Position numbers and translations under genes: made by a program. The notes under the pieces were generated by a model. It did no database searches. It had not been told where the DNA came from and worked only from the letters and a program-made list of their open reading frames with translations. A stretch of DNA of 64,000 bases from Rhodococcus oxybenzonivorans (GTDB lineage: Bacteria > Actinomycetota > Actinomycetes > Mycobacteriales > Mycobacteriaceae): contig NZ_CP021354.1 in the NCBI RefSeq assembly GCF_003130705.1, positions 5,518,001-5,582,000 of the forward strand, given 5' to 3'. The first letter of the stretch is position 1; the number at the start of each line of letters is the position of its first letter. Positions 51,956 to 61,592 of the stretch are shown piece by piece.

Positions 51956-53428
51956 CTAGGTCCAGCGGACATACGCGGTCTTGGTGGTTGTGAAGAAGGT
52001 ACGTGCGGCCTTCCCCTGTTCTCGGCTCATGCTGCTCGAGCTCTTGAGCCCACCGAACGGCACATGCGGCTCGACACTGCTGGTCTCGCGATTGATGTGC
52101 ACCAACCCTGATTGTGTGCGCCGGATGAAGGTCATCGCGGTCGCGATGTCTCTGGTGAAGACTCCCGAGGACAGGCCGTAGTCCGTGTCGTTCGCGGCCT
52201 TCAGCGCATCGTCGAAACCATCGACTTCCTGCACGGTCACGACTGGTCCGAAGATCTCCTCCCGGACGAGCCTGCTTTTCTCCGACACTCCGGTCAGGAT
52301 GGTGGGTGCGATATAGCAAGTGTCGGAATCGAACTCGCGCCTCGTGAGAAACTGGACGTTCTCTTCGCGGGCGAGTTGCAGGTAGCCGGCCACCGTGTCA
52401 CGTTGCTCCACCGAGGCTAGTGGGCCGATATCGGTGGCCGCGTCGTACGGATTACCGACGACGAGCGCGTCAGCGTGCTTCACCAGCAGTTCTCGTAGCC
52501 TGGGAGCGACGGCGCGGTCGACGTAAACCCGGCTCGTCGCGGTGCAACGCTGTCCCGTGTGGAGCATCGCGCTCTTCACGATCTGTAGCGCTGCATCCTC
52601 GACATCGGCGTCAGCGAGAACAATGGACGGGTTCTTGCCGCCCAGCTCGAGCTGGACCTTGATGTTGCGATCGGCGACGGCCTGACGGAGTCGCGACCCG
52701 ACTGCACCCGAACCGGTGAAGGTCAAGGCTGCGAGTCGCGGGTTCCCGGTGAGCGCCGCCGAGAGCTTTCTACCACTGCCTGTCACCAGATTGACGACCC
52801 CCGCGGGCAACCCGGCTTCTGCGAGAATCCTCGTCAGGAAGACTGCGGATCCGCAGGCCGGTTCGGCGGGCTTCCACACAACCGCGTTCCCGAAACCTAT
52901 TGCCGCCGCGATCTTCCACGCCGGAAGCGCGAAAGGGAAGTTCCACGGTGTGACTACACAGACGACGCCGAGCGGCTCCTCTACCGTCATCAGCATCGTG
53001 TGTGAGTCGGCACTGGGGTATGTCTCTCCACTGGGTTGCAGAATCTCACCGGCGTAGTAGCGGAGGATGGCGACACTGCGCAGGACTTCGGCGCGTGCGT
53101 CACGGATCGCCTTCCCCATGTCTGCGGTGATCGTGAGGGCAGCTTCGTGAACGCGGCTTTCCAGAAGGTCAGCGGCAGAACGAAGATAGTTCGACCGCTC
53201 AATTGCTGTCGTCTCGGACCACGCTGGTTGAGCACCGCCTGCGGCCGCGTACGCAGCCTCGACATTACTGGGAGTCGCCGAAGCGTAGATTCCCGTCACA
53301 CGGCGGAGATCGGAGGGATCTAGACGCTCGAAAGTGTCGGTGGCGGTGCTCCATCGACCTGCGATATACAACGTTGTCCCGTCAGCGATCGACGACGGCA
53401 ACGTTGGTCTGTCCAAGTTCACGGACAT
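51956..53428 (-). CDS. Aldehyde dehydrogenase family protein
   Basis: 490-residue NAD(P)-dependent aldehyde dehydrogenase. Cofactor region VTPWNFPFALPAWK (about residue 145), catalytic Glu in LELGGKNPSIV (about 245), catalytic Cys in TGQRCTATSR (about 282), and the late EIFGPVV and PFGGLKSSS motifs. The ATG at 53428 has GGGGAA upstream and the fold starts just after it; the frame to 53515 is ignored. It leads the three-gene unit; 117 bases separate it from the BVMO. It should oxidise an aldehyde derived from the alcohol released by the esterase. Confidence 0.9.
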   Translation of the reverse strand: MSVNLDRPTLPSSIADGTTLYIAGRWSTATDTFERLDPSDLRRVTGIYASATPSNVEAAYAAAGGAQPAWSETTAIERSNYLRSAADLLESRVHEAALTITADMGKAIRDARAEVLRSVAILRYYAGEILQPSGETYPSADSHTMLMTVEEPLGVVCVVTPWNFPFALPAWKIAAAIGFGNAVVWKPAEPACGSAVFLTRILAEAGLPAGVVNLVTGSGRKLSAALTGNPRLAALTFTGSGAVGSRLRQAVADRNIKVQLELGGKNPSIVLADADVEDAALQIVKSAMLHTGQRCTATSRVYVDRAVAPRLRELLVKHADALVVGNPYDAATDIGPLASVEQRDTVAGYLQLAREENVQFLTRREFDSDTCYIAPTILTGVSEKSRLVREEIFGPVVTVQEVDGFDDALKAANDTDYGLSSGVFTRDIATAMTFIRRTQSGLVHINRETSSVEPHVPFGGLKSSSSMSREQGKAARTFFTTTKTAYVRWT

Positions 53429-54260
53429 TTTTGTTCCCCGATCTGTGTAGGCGCAGAGGTGGTTGGAATCGCCCCTCGGCGCGGAGGTGCTGTGTCTCAT
53501 CACCCGCACGCGCAAAGCGGCAGGTGTGCCGGTACAAGAATCTTCTCGACAATCTTGTAGTGCGTACTGTCACCGCGGGCGGGTCGATATCGGACTTTCC
53601 GGTCTCAGTGCAGTCGAGCGGCGGTAGTCGAAGTGATTGGGAAACCACTCTTGTGTGGCGATAGCCAGTGGGCTGCCAAAAGCCCTCGGACACCTCACAA
53701 AACGATTCAGCAATGACCACTCGAGTGACTTGGAACACGCTGTAGGGCAAGCATGACACCCGAACTCCGGAAACGCAATAAGAGAACTTTTTACGTATAT
53801 AAGCAATCTTTGGAACGCATGCAGCGGGAAGATGCGCGACAGAACCCGGCCGATCGAGAAGGTCGAGCATCCCAGGAGAATGCTGCACAGGTCGAAAGTG
53901 GAGCGCGGCAATGCCGCGCATGCGGTTCGACCATTCACCGAAATCAGCGTGGGACTCAGCGATTCGAAATCGTAGGTGGAGTCACATCTTTCGCGCCGCA
54001 CTGGCGTGCGAAGAACGAGTCTGTGACGGTGAGAATGCATTTCACAGGGAAATGGGGACTTCACTGCCATATCGCCACCGGCAAGGTTGCCGGGCGACGC
54101 AAATCGCTAGGACGGCGCCTGGCGGAGGTGGGTTCAGAATAAGCGAACGGCAAGCCCGTTCGTCTGAACCAACACCGCCGACCAAGTACTTACCGCGGCA
54201 AACCGCCAAGTAACTTCAACAGCGAGCCACTAGGGACTGAGGTGTGTGCCGCATTCGCCG
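53429..54260. other. Long intergenic region upstream of the aldehyde dehydrogenase
   Basis: About 830 bases with no gene I can support. Several frames of 100-180 codons exist on both strands (for example 53753-54142 plus, 53570-54070 minus), but all have unnatural composition, no good ribosome site and no family motif. The stretch 53690-53830 is AT-richer than its surroundings (TTTTTACGTATATAAGC), suiting a promoter or decayed sequence. Confidence 0.5.
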
Positions 54261-54545
54261 TTAGACGCCGACGAGAGGGCCTATGACTGGATTCCATTGG
54301 TAGATGCGCTCCTCTACGACGACGCCCTGCGTGACGTAAGGATCCTCCGCAAGCAGAGAACGCAGGGCGTCCTCGCTGTCCGCTTTGAATACCAGTAAGG
54401 CTCCGGCGCCGTCGACCCAGGCGCCGGCCTCCTGCAGCACGCCTCGGGCAGCCGCATCCTTGACGAAAATCAGATGTTCGGCATGCGCAGCCTCTTTGAC
54501 CGACGCATCGGTGGTATACGACCAGATCACAGCGAACAAGGCCAT
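54261..54545 (-). CDS. YciI family protein
   Basis: 94-residue protein of the YciI/dimeric alpha-beta barrel type. It opens ALFAVIWSYT, carries the conserved His in AAHAEHLIFV (the presumed active residue), GAWVDGAGALLVFKADSE and the DPYVTQGVV segment that defines the family. Relatives act as small lyases or dehalogenase-like enzymes (muconolactone isomerase fold) in catabolic pathways. Stand-alone on the minus strand between two gene-poor stretches. Confidence 0.82.
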   Translation of the reverse strand: MALFAVIWSYTTDASVKEAAHAEHLIFVKDAAARGVLQEAGAWVDGAGALLVFKADSEDALRSLLAEDPYVTQGVVVEERIYQWNPVIGPLVGV

Positions 54546-55015
54546 GGTTACTCCTCAAACGGGGGAATGAAACGGCTCCGAATATGCGCATGAACTGCAC
54601 ACTCGAAAAGGGTAGAAGTACGGATGAGGTGACTCGTGTCCTATTTCGCGACACTGATTGCTCCATGAGTGGAGGTATTGAACGAATCGGATCTGACCAG
54701 CGTGCCGCAACCGTCCGATGAGGTCCTCGAGGGCGGGGATCGCCTGCGAGGTGCTGGGCGCGTCTACCGCCTCGACGTCGAACGGCATCTCAGCGGCGTG
54801 GTGCCCATCGATCGAGAAGTTGAGCAAATGTTCACCAGTCGACAAGAACACCGGAGCCATCGCCAAGCCGAAGACGGTCGGAAGCACACCGTTCGGGTGG
54901 TGCCAACGGTCGCTGGGAGTCAACGGCTCCTCGAGGATGGTCGTGTTCTTCGCCCGGTTCACCCGCTTGGTGCCGGCACTCAGCGGTGTGATCGCCGCAC
55001 TGAGGCGGTGCCATA
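54546..55015. other. Gene-poor stretch, possible remnant
   Basis: No intact gene. A minus-strand frame across about 54600-54960 has natural-looking composition (for example FGLAMAPVFLSTGEHLLNFS) but no start codon or recognised family, so it may be a fragment of a lost gene. Confidence 0.35.
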
Positions 55016-55560
55016 GAGCACATCTACCAGTCCGGCTTCTACCACGAACTCGCCCGCCGCGGTATCGCCACCTTGATGGTCGACTGCCCCGGCAGCCGCG
55101 AAGCACTGCGCCTGCAGGGACTCGGGCGGCCGCGTTCGAAAAACGCGGCCGCGCTGTGTGTGGCATGGGGCGCAAACCACGACTGGGGCAAGGTGCAGCG
55201 TCGCCGCGTCGACCGGGAAGGTGAACGCCCGGTGCCGCACTACTGGGAACACGTGATGTGGGTCTGGGGTCACGACGACCTGGACGAGTTCCTCGACTTC
55301 GCCGACGGCGTCAACCTCGACGGTGTCGTGGAGAACATCACCGTCCCGTTCCTGATCGCACACGGCGAAAACGACCGGCAGATTCCGGTCGAATACGCCC
55401 ACCGCTCGTACGAGCAGGCCACCGCCAGCCCGAAACAGCAGCTACGGATCTTCACCGCCGAAGAGGGAGGCGCCGAACACGTCGGCCTCGATCACCTGCC
55501 GCACGTGAGCGATTTCGTCGCCGAACTCGAACTACCGCATCAGGAGGCCAGGAGCGCTCG
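55016..55560 (+). pseudogene. Truncated alpha/beta hydrolase (C-terminal half)
   Basis: Open frame beginning mid-domain (IYQSGFYHELARRGIATLMV) with the end of an alpha/beta hydrolase: DCPGSREAL, YWEHVMWVWG, VPFLIAHGENDRQIPVEYA with the acid residue, and a His in EHVGLDHLP. The N-terminal half is absent and no start codon fits. The frame then runs into the 3' end of the convergent TetR gene. It resembles 2,6-dihydroxypseudooxynicotine hydrolase-type or FrsA-type hydrolases, without certainty. Confidence 0.65.
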
Positions 55561-56124
55561 GGCGTTCTCGAGCCCCGCCGTGAGAATCTCCTCCACCGCC
55601 TGCTCGCCTGTCATCGCTCGCGCCAGCTGCATGCTCGAGATGAGGACAGTCATCAGCCCGACTGCTCGCGTCCTGGCCAGAGTGGGATCAAGGGACCAAT
55701 CCCTTGCCAGTCGATGCGCAACCTCATCAACGATCGCGGCAACGCCGCGCTGATAGGCCACCCCTACTTCTCCACCCTGCCGCGCGATCTCGTCGAGCAG
55801 CGCGGCGGAAGGGCACCCGTTAGCAACGTCATCGCGGTGATCCAGCGACAGGTACCAGCGGACGTAGTCGGTGAGGGCTTCGCGTCCCTCGGGGAGCTGG
55901 GTGATGGTGGCGGCCTGTGCTTCGAGCTGGTCAGCGACGACGGCAGCGATGAGATCATCCTTCGATGCGAAATGCGCGTAGAAGGCGCCGTTGGTCAGTC
56001 CCGCATCGGACATCAACGCGGTGATGCCGGCACCATCGATCCCGTCACGCTTGAGGCGACGACCCGCTGTCTCAATGATGCGCCGTCGCGTCGCCTCCTT
56101 GTGATCACTGCCGTATCTGGCCAT
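55540..56124 (-). CDS. TetR family transcriptional regulator
   Basis: 194-residue repressor. N-terminal helix-turn-helix (residues about 10-55) with IIETAGRRLKRDGIDG and NGAFYAHFASKDDLIAAV; a C-terminal ligand domain follows. It is divergent from the OYE-SDR-hydrolase-ligase operon, and a perfect dyad lies in the gap between them, so it most likely represses that operon and itself until an inducer binds. Its 3' end overlaps the truncated hydrolase remnant. Confidence 0.88.
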   Translation of the reverse strand: MARYGSDHKEATRRRIIETAGRRLKRDGIDGAGITALMSDAGLTNGAFYAHFASKDDLIAAVVADQLEAQAATITQLPEGREALTDYVRWYLSLDHRDDVANGCPSAALLDEIARQGGEVGVAYQRGVAAIVDEVAHRLARDWSLDPTLARTRAVGLMTVLISSMQLARAMTGEQAVEEILTAGLENARALLAS

Positions 56125-56167
56125 CAGAGCATCCCTTCCTCATCCACCTCTTGATTGTATGACGACC

Positions 56168-56180
56168 ATCATATTATGAT
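56168..56180. promoter_or_regulatory. Candidate TetR operator
   Basis: ATCATATTATGAT, a perfect 6-1-6 palindrome in the AT-rich gap between the divergent TetR gene (start 56124) and the oxidoreductase gene (start 56209). Its position 29 bases before the operon's start codon suits repression of transcription. Confidence 0.55.
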
Positions 56181-56208
56181 CGTACTCCAATCAACTTCTG
56201 GAGTAACC

Positions 56209-57465
56209 GTGAGAAATCCGACAACGGCCCTGAGCAACCCGCTCGACCTTCCCTGCGGCCTGCGCCTGCCGAACCGCATCACTAAAGCCGCGATGAGCGA
56301 GGCACTCGCCGGCAGCGACAACGCTCCGAACGAGCAGCTGGCACACCTCTACCGACGCTGGGGAAAGGGGGGCTACGGACTGCTCATCACTGGCAACGTC
56401 GCAGTGGATCGCACTCAGCTCGGGGAGCCCGGCAACGTCGTCATCGAGGACGACCGCGACCACGATGCCCTGGCTTCGTGGTCCAAGGCCGCCCACGACG
56501 GCGGCACACCCATCTTCGTCCAGTTGAATCACCCCGGCCGACAGGCAAACCCACTCAACCTCGGCCACACCCCCGTCGCTCCCAGCGCTGTCGCACTGGC
56601 GATGCCTGGCGCGGCGACACCACGCGAACTGACCGACACCGAGATCGAGGACATCGTTGATCGGTTCGCCCGCGCGGCGACCGTATGTGAGGCCGCCGGC
56701 TTCGACGGCGTTCAGATCCATGCCGCCCACGGGTATCTCGTCACCCAGTTCCTCTCGCCCCTGGCGAACCTACGCACCGACAAATGGGGCGGCGACCCCG
56801 AGCGGCGCAGGCGATTCCTGCTCGAGATCGTCCGCCGCACCCGCAAGGCAGTCAGCCCGGGGTTCGCCGTGAGCGTCAAACTCAACTCGGCTGACTTCCA
56901 GAAAGGCGGCTTCACCGAGGCCGAGTCACGCGACGTCGTTGCCGCCCTCGTCAACGAAGGCGTCGACCTCATCGAAATCAGCGGGGGCAACTACGAGTCC
57001 CCCGCCATGTCGGGCTCCGCAGCGGCGAGCACCCGCGCTCGCGAGGCGTACTTCCTCGAATACGCAGCGTCCGTCAAGGGCATTGCAGGCCACGTGCCGA
57101 TCGCCGTCACCGGAGGCTTCCGCACCCACGCGGGCATGGACTCGGCCGTCAGGAGTGGCGAGTGCGACCTCGTGGGCATCGCACGCCCCTCCGCCACCAA
57201 CCCCGAGGCTGCTGCCGACATCTTCGCCGACGAAGACGCTGAGTTGAAGACACACGAAATCAGCTACGGACTTCGCCCACTCCTGGGTCGTGTTGCCGAC
57301 CTCAAGCAGCTCGACGGACTTCTCAACATCAGCTGGAACACCGACCAACTGCACCGACTGAGCCGCGGTCAGGAGCCAGATCTCAAGCGCGGCCCGATCA
57401 AAACCACTCTGACGATGGTACGGCGCAACGGCCGCTTCACCTTCGGGAAGCGTCGGGGCCTGTGA
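56209..57465 (+). CDS. NADH:flavin oxidoreductase, Old Yellow Enzyme family
   Basis: 418-residue FMN oxidoreductase that usually reduces activated C=C bonds. Features: PNRITKAAMSEAL near the N-terminus, the substrate-binding HAAHGYLVTQFLSP (HxxH-like), KWGGDPERRRRFLLEIV, and C-terminal GGFRT and VGIARP phosphate-binding loops. It lacks the C-terminal dinucleotide domains of dienoyl-CoA reductases. I chose the GTG at 56209 with TGGAG upstream; an ATG at 56176 lies within the operator dyad and is less likely. First gene of a TetR-linked operon; its stop overlaps the next start (TGATG). Confidence 0.87.
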   Translation: MRNPTTALSNPLDLPCGLRLPNRITKAAMSEALAGSDNAPNEQLAHLYRRWGKGGYGLLITGNVAVDRTQLGEPGNVVIEDDRDHDALASWSKAAHDGGTPIFVQLNHPGRQANPLNLGHTPVAPSAVALAMPGAATPRELTDTEIEDIVDRFARAATVCEAAGFDGVQIHAAHGYLVTQFLSPLANLRTDKWGGDPERRRRFLLEIVRRTRKAVSPGFAVSVKLNSADFQKGGFTEAESRDVVAALVNEGVDLIEISGGNYESPAMSGSAAASTRAREAYFLEYAASVKGIAGHVPIAVTGGFRTHAGMDSAVRSGECDLVGIARPSATNPEAAADIFADEDAELKTHEISYGLRPLLGRVADLKQLDGLLNISWNTDQLHRLSRGQEPDLKRGPIKTTLTMVRRNGRFTFGKRRGL

Positions 57466-58367
57466 TGAGGTTTCTGCCGAGCCCCAAAACCTATGACCTC
57501 CACGGGAAGGTCGTCCTGGTCACCGGCGGTAACGGCGGGATCGGAAGCGCTACAGCCAAAGAACTCCTCCGCAGGGGTGCACGGGTAACCATCGCCGATC
57601 TCGCCGCAGACACCCCCGAACGCGCAGCGCGTCTCCACGCCGCTCACGCTCTCGGGGTGATCGCCGACGTACGCCGGCGCGACGAGCTCGCCGCCGCGGT
57701 CGCTGCGACTGTGGAGCACTTCGGTCGGGTGGACGTGGTGGTCGCCAATGCCGGACTCCTACCGAAGGCCGCAACTCTTCGCACCACACCAGAGTCCGAC
57801 GTCGACGCTGCGCTGGCCGTCAACGTGTCGGGGGTCGTCAACACCATTGACGCCGCACTGGAACAGGTACTGGCCAACCGCGGGCAGGTCGTGCTGATTT
57901 CATCAGTGTTCGCCTTCGTCAACGGCATGGGCACCATTCCCTACGCCATGAGCAAAGCAGCAGTGGAGCAGCTCGGGCGTGCCCTGCGGATTGAGCTCAC
58001 CGACGTCGGCGCTTCCGTCCTGACCGCCTACTTCTCCCTGGTCGACACCGCCATGATCAAGCACGGTGTCGACGAGGACCCGGTCGTCCTCGACCTCCTC
58101 GGCGCACTCCCCAAAACCTTGATGAAGCGCGTCACACCGACATCGGCAGCCAATGCCATCGCGGACGGGCTCGAACGTCGCACACCCCGCGTGATTCACC
58201 CCTCCCGGTGGTCGGCGATCTCGGCTGCACGCGGCGTCATCGGACCGGTGCTCGACAAGAAGCTCACCACAGATCGCACCGTGCTTGACGTCCTGGCTCG
58301 CCTTGACCAGCGCGGATCCCAACGACAAACCTCCACCCCGACCACATCACGGAAGAAGATCTCATGA
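57465..58367 (+). CDS. Short-chain dehydrogenase/reductase
   Basis: 300-residue NAD(P)-dependent oxidoreductase. Cofactor loop VTGGNGGIGSATA (about residue 20), NAG at VVVANAGLL, catalytic Ser in LISSVFAF and YAMSK as the YxxxK pair. Its C-terminal extension ends in a Thr/Ser-rich tail. It overlaps the OYE gene at TGATG and the next gene at ATGA, so translation is coupled. It should oxidise or reduce an alcohol/carbonyl in the same pathway. Confidence 0.9.
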   Translation: MRFLPSPKTYDLHGKVVLVTGGNGGIGSATAKELLRRGARVTIADLAADTPERAARLHAAHALGVIADVRRRDELAAAVAATVEHFGRVDVVVANAGLLPKAATLRTTPESDVDAALAVNVSGVVNTIDAALEQVLANRGQVVLISSVFAFVNGMGTIPYAMSKAAVEQLGRALRIELTDVGASVLTAYFSLVDTAMIKHGVDEDPVVLDLLGALPKTLMKRVTPTSAANAIADGLERRTPRVIHPSRWSAISAARGVIGPVLDKKLTTDRTVLDVLARLDQRGSQRQTSTPTTSRKKIS

Positions 58368-59197
58368 CCACCTGGAAAGACGTGCCGACCAGCAGCATCA
58401 ACGTGGACGGAGTGCGTTACGTCTACCGCGAACTCGGCACCGACACCGACGTTCCGGTGGTCTTCCTACACCACTTCACCGCGGTCCTCGACGACTGGGA
58501 CCCTCGCGTCATCGACGGCATTGCCGCCCAGCACCGCGTCATCGCCTTCGACAACAGGGGCGTCGGTGGCACCGGCTCCAAGGTGCCCACCGACCTCGAG
58601 CAAATGGGTGCCGACGCCATCGCCTTCATCCGGGCACTCGGCCACGGGAAAGTCGACCTCTTCGGCTTCTCCGTGGGCGGAGCCGTGGCTCAGATGATCG
58701 CCCTGCAGGCACCCGACCTCGTACGTCGCATGGTCCTTGCCGGCACTGGGCCACGCGGCGGCGGCGGAATCTGGAAGATGCCGTTCATTGTCGGCGGCGC
58801 CTACGCCAAGGCGGCACTGGCTCGCAAGGATGCCCGCCACTTCCTCTTCTTCCCCCGCACCCTCGAGGGCAAGAAGGCCGCCAACGCCTACTTTGACCGC
58901 CTCGCCGAGCGAACCAACGACCGCGACAAGCCGATCTCAAACCAGGCCCGACTCGCGCAGCTCCGCGCCATCACCACCGGCGGACTCCACGCACCAGACG
59001 ACCTCTCAAAGATCACCGCACCAGTCTTCGTCGCCAACGGCGACCACGACCTCATGGTCGCCAGCGAACACTCCGAGGACCTGGCCGAACGCCTGCCCAA
59101 CTCCACGATCACGATCTACCCCAACTCGGGCCACGGCGGCGTCTTCCAGCACCACGAGACCTTCGTCCCTGAAGTCCTGAGGTTCCTGGCCGACTGA
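58364..59197 (+). CDS. Alpha/beta hydrolase
   Basis: 277-residue alpha/beta hydrolase with nucleophile elbow GFSVGG (about residue 104), acid in VANGDHDLMV and His in NSGHGGVFQHH. The region HHFTAVLDDWD replaces the usual HG oxyanion motif. Start overlaps the SDR stop by four bases, so it belongs to the same operon. Hydrolysis of an ester, lactone or ring-cleavage product is likely; substrate unknown. Confidence 0.88.
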   Translation: MTTWKDVPTSSINVDGVRYVYRELGTDTDVPVVFLHHFTAVLDDWDPRVIDGIAAQHRVIAFDNRGVGGTGSKVPTDLEQMGADAIAFIRALGHGKVDLFGFSVGGAVAQMIALQAPDLVRRMVLAGTGPRGGGGIWKMPFIVGGAYAKAALARKDARHFLFFPRTLEGKKAANAYFDRLAERTNDRDKPISNQARLAQLRAITTGGLHAPDDLSKITAPVFVANGDHDLMVASEHSEDLAERLPNSTITIYPNSGHGGVFQHHETFVPEVLRFLAD

Positions 59198-59274
59198 CGA
59201 AAATCGAACCGTAAGAACAGTTCGCCCCCAAGTGAACGGTTCCCGGTGCCCGGAACAGCCAAGGAGCCAGCTCG

Positions 59275-60810
59275 ATGTTCAACCTATCCGTCCTCCTCGA
59301 AGACTCTGCCCGCAAGTACCCTGAACGCGATGCGCTGGTCCTGGGCGAAACACGCCTGACCTATGCGCAGGTCAACGGAGCCGCCAACCAGGTGGCGAAC
59401 CTACTGGTCGAACAAGGCATCCAGCCCGGCGACAAGATTGCCCTCAGCAGCCCCAACATCCCGTGGTTTCCCATCGTGTACTACGGGGCTCTCAAGGCGG
59501 GCGCCGTCGTCGTCCCCCTCAACGTTCTCTTGAAGACCCGTGAGATCGCCTACCACCTCACCGATTCCGACGCCGTGGCATACTTCTGCTTCGAAGGCAC
59601 CCCGGCCCTGCCCATGGGCGCCGAAGGACACAGCGGATTCCTCGAGTCCAGCGCCAAGCACTTCCTCCTCATCACGGCGAACCCAGCCGCGCCTAGCCCG
59701 ATCGAAGGAGTCGAGACTCTCGGACAGGCATTGGCCACCATGTCTGCATCGTTCGAGTCCGCCGCCACCGAATCGACCGACACGGCCGCCATCCTCTACA
59801 CCAGCGGCACCACCGGACAGCCGAAGGGCGCCGAACTCTCGCACGCGAACATCTCCTTCAACTCCCTCACATGCAACCGCCTCTTCTCCAGCGAGCCGGC
59901 GACTGACACGCATGTCCTGGCGCTGCCCTTGTTCCACACTTTCGGCGCGACCGTGCAGATGCACGCCGGCTTCTCGATAGCCGCAACGTTGCATCTGGTG
60001 CCCCGCTTCGATGCAGGACAGGTCATCGACCTCATGCAGCGCGAGGCCATCACGTTCTTCGCCGGCGTCCCGACCATGTGGTGGGGCCTACTGGAAGCGT
60101 TGACCGACGACGTGGACGTCGAGCGGATCGCGCAGAACCTCCGCATCGGTGTATCCGGCGGTTCGAGTCTGCCGGTCGACATCATCACCCGAGCACAACA
60201 GAAGCTCGGAGTGCAGATTCTCGAGGGCTATGGCTTGTCGGAGACTTCGCCGGTCGTCACGTTCAGCGACCCCGACCAGGCTCCCCGACCCGGATCGATT
60301 GGTGTTCCCATCTGGGGCATCGAGTGCAAGCTGATCGACCAGGACTGGAACGAGGTGTCCGAGATCGGTGAGATCGCGATCCGGGGGCACAACGTCATGA
60401 AGGGCTACTACAAGCGCACCGACGCGACAGCTGAAGTGTTGCGTGACGGTTGGTTCCGCACCGGTGACCTGGCTCGCAAGGACGAGGACGGCTTCTACTA
60501 CGTCGTCGACCGCTCCAAGGACATGATCCTGCGCGGAGGCTTCAACGTGTATCCCCGTGAGATCGAGGAAGTCCTCATGGGCCACCCTGATATCAGCCTC
60601 GCCACCGTGATCGGCGTCCCGCACGAGAGTCATGGTGAGGAAATCAAGGCATTCGTCATCCTCAACACCGGTGTCGATACGACCAGCGACGACCTGATCG
60701 CCTGGGCCAAGGAGCAGATGGCCGCCTACAAGTACCCACGCATCATCGAGATCGCGAACTCACTTCCCATGACCGCGACAGGAAAGATCCTCAAGCGCGA
60801 ACTGCGGTGA
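59275..60810 (+). CDS. Acyl-CoA synthetase (AMP-binding, FadD-like)
   Basis: 511-residue ligase activating a carboxylic acid to its CoA ester via acyl-AMP. Motifs: ILYTSGTTGQPKGAELSH (about residue 173), GYGLSETSPVVTF (about 320), GWFRTGDLARKDEDG (about 400), RGGFNVYPREIEEVL and the C-terminal catalytic Lys in TATGKILKRELR. AAGGAG precedes the ATG at 59275. Fourth gene of the TetR-linked operon; it would commit the acid product to beta-oxidation. The IclR remnant starts on its stop codon. Confidence 0.92.
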   Translation: MFNLSVLLEDSARKYPERDALVLGETRLTYAQVNGAANQVANLLVEQGIQPGDKIALSSPNIPWFPIVYYGALKAGAVVVPLNVLLKTREIAYHLTDSDAVAYFCFEGTPALPMGAEGHSGFLESSAKHFLLITANPAAPSPIEGVETLGQALATMSASFESAATESTDTAAILYTSGTTGQPKGAELSHANISFNSLTCNRLFSSEPATDTHVLALPLFHTFGATVQMHAGFSIAATLHLVPRFDAGQVIDLMQREAITFFAGVPTMWWGLLEALTDDVDVERIAQNLRIGVSGGSSLPVDIITRAQQKLGVQILEGYGLSETSPVVTFSDPDQAPRPGSIGVPIWGIECKLIDQDWNEVSEIGEIAIRGHNVMKGYYKRTDATAEVLRDGWFRTGDLARKDEDGFYYVVDRSKDMILRGGFNVYPREIEEVLMGHPDISLATVIGVPHESHGEEIKAFVILNTGVDTTSDDLIAWAKEQMAAYKYPRIIEIANSLPMTATGKILKRELR

Positions 60811-61160
60811 CAGCATCGCAGAACGTGGCACGGGCGCCCATCCTGATCGGACGCCCCGGCCACGTTCGTTTACACCTCCGCCGCCAACCCGAACTCGCCC
60901 TCAGCGATATGGCCCGGCGCGCCGACCTGCCGGTGCCCACCACCCACCGGCTCGCCGCCGACCTGCTCGACTGGGGCGCCCTCGAACGCGACGCCGCGGC
61001 CGCCACCACATCGGGCTCCGCCTGTGGGAGATCGCCTCCCTGCCCCCGCGGGTTGGTACTGCGCGAGCTGGCGCTTCCCGTGATGGAGGATCTCACCCAG
61101 ATCACCCACGAGAACGTCCAACTCGGCGTCCGGGACGGGACTGTCACTTGCTCCTCTGTC
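60807..61160 (+). pseudogene. Truncated IclR-family regulator
   Basis: Starts with GTG overlapping the ligase stop (GTGA), so once the operon's fifth gene. The helix-turn-helix is intact (LALSDMARRADLPVPTTHRLAADL). Near 61010 the frame slips: the expected HIGLRLWEIASL is in another frame, and LVLRELALPVMEDLTQITHE returns to the first. The gene is then cut by IS110 sequence at about 61155, losing the effector domain. Confidence 0.75.
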
Positions 61161-61590
61161 AAGCAGCGGCTGCGGTGACCATCAGTGATAGATCTGCGGC
61201 CATCGCTGTGAAGACGACGTCCGAGAGTCTGCGTTTGAGGATGCGGAGTGCTTCCATTCCACCGTCGCCGCTGGCCTTGCGACGTGCCAACAGTGCTCGC
61301 GCGTCGGGATGACAGCGGGCCTGAGTGAGTGCGATGCGATGGATTGCGGCATTGAGCTGACGGTTCCCGGTGCGCGAGAGTCGATGTCGAGCGCGGTTCG
61401 ACGACCATACTGGAAGCGGCGCGGTGCCGTTGTGCCGTGCGAACGCATCCTTGGAGTGCATTCTATCGACACGAGCAGTCTCACCGACCCCTTCGCTGCG
61501 ATGAGCGGTCCGCACCCAGGAATCGCGAACAAGGAAGGGGCCAGCACAGCGGTCCGGTGGGACGACCACATCCGCGGCGCGATCGGGGCA
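61159..61590 (-). pseudogene. IS110-family transposase remnant (C-terminal)
   Basis: Minus-strand C-terminal part of an IS110 transposase: GETARVDRMHSKDAFARHNG, PLPVWSS, RHRLSRTGNRQLNAAIHRIA and MEALRILKRRLSDVVF, all in the Transposase_20 region with its conserved serine/Arg stretch. The preceding AIPGCGPLIAAK is in a different frame, so it has at least one frameshift, and the N-terminal half is absent. It has interrupted the IclR gene. Confidence 0.8.
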
Positions 61591-61592
61591 AG

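Noticed and set aside
53753..54142. Plus-strand frame of 129 codons in the gap upstream of the aldehyde dehydrogenase
   Set aside because: Arg/Gln-rich, no ribosome site, no recognisable family, and competing frames of equal quality on the other strand.
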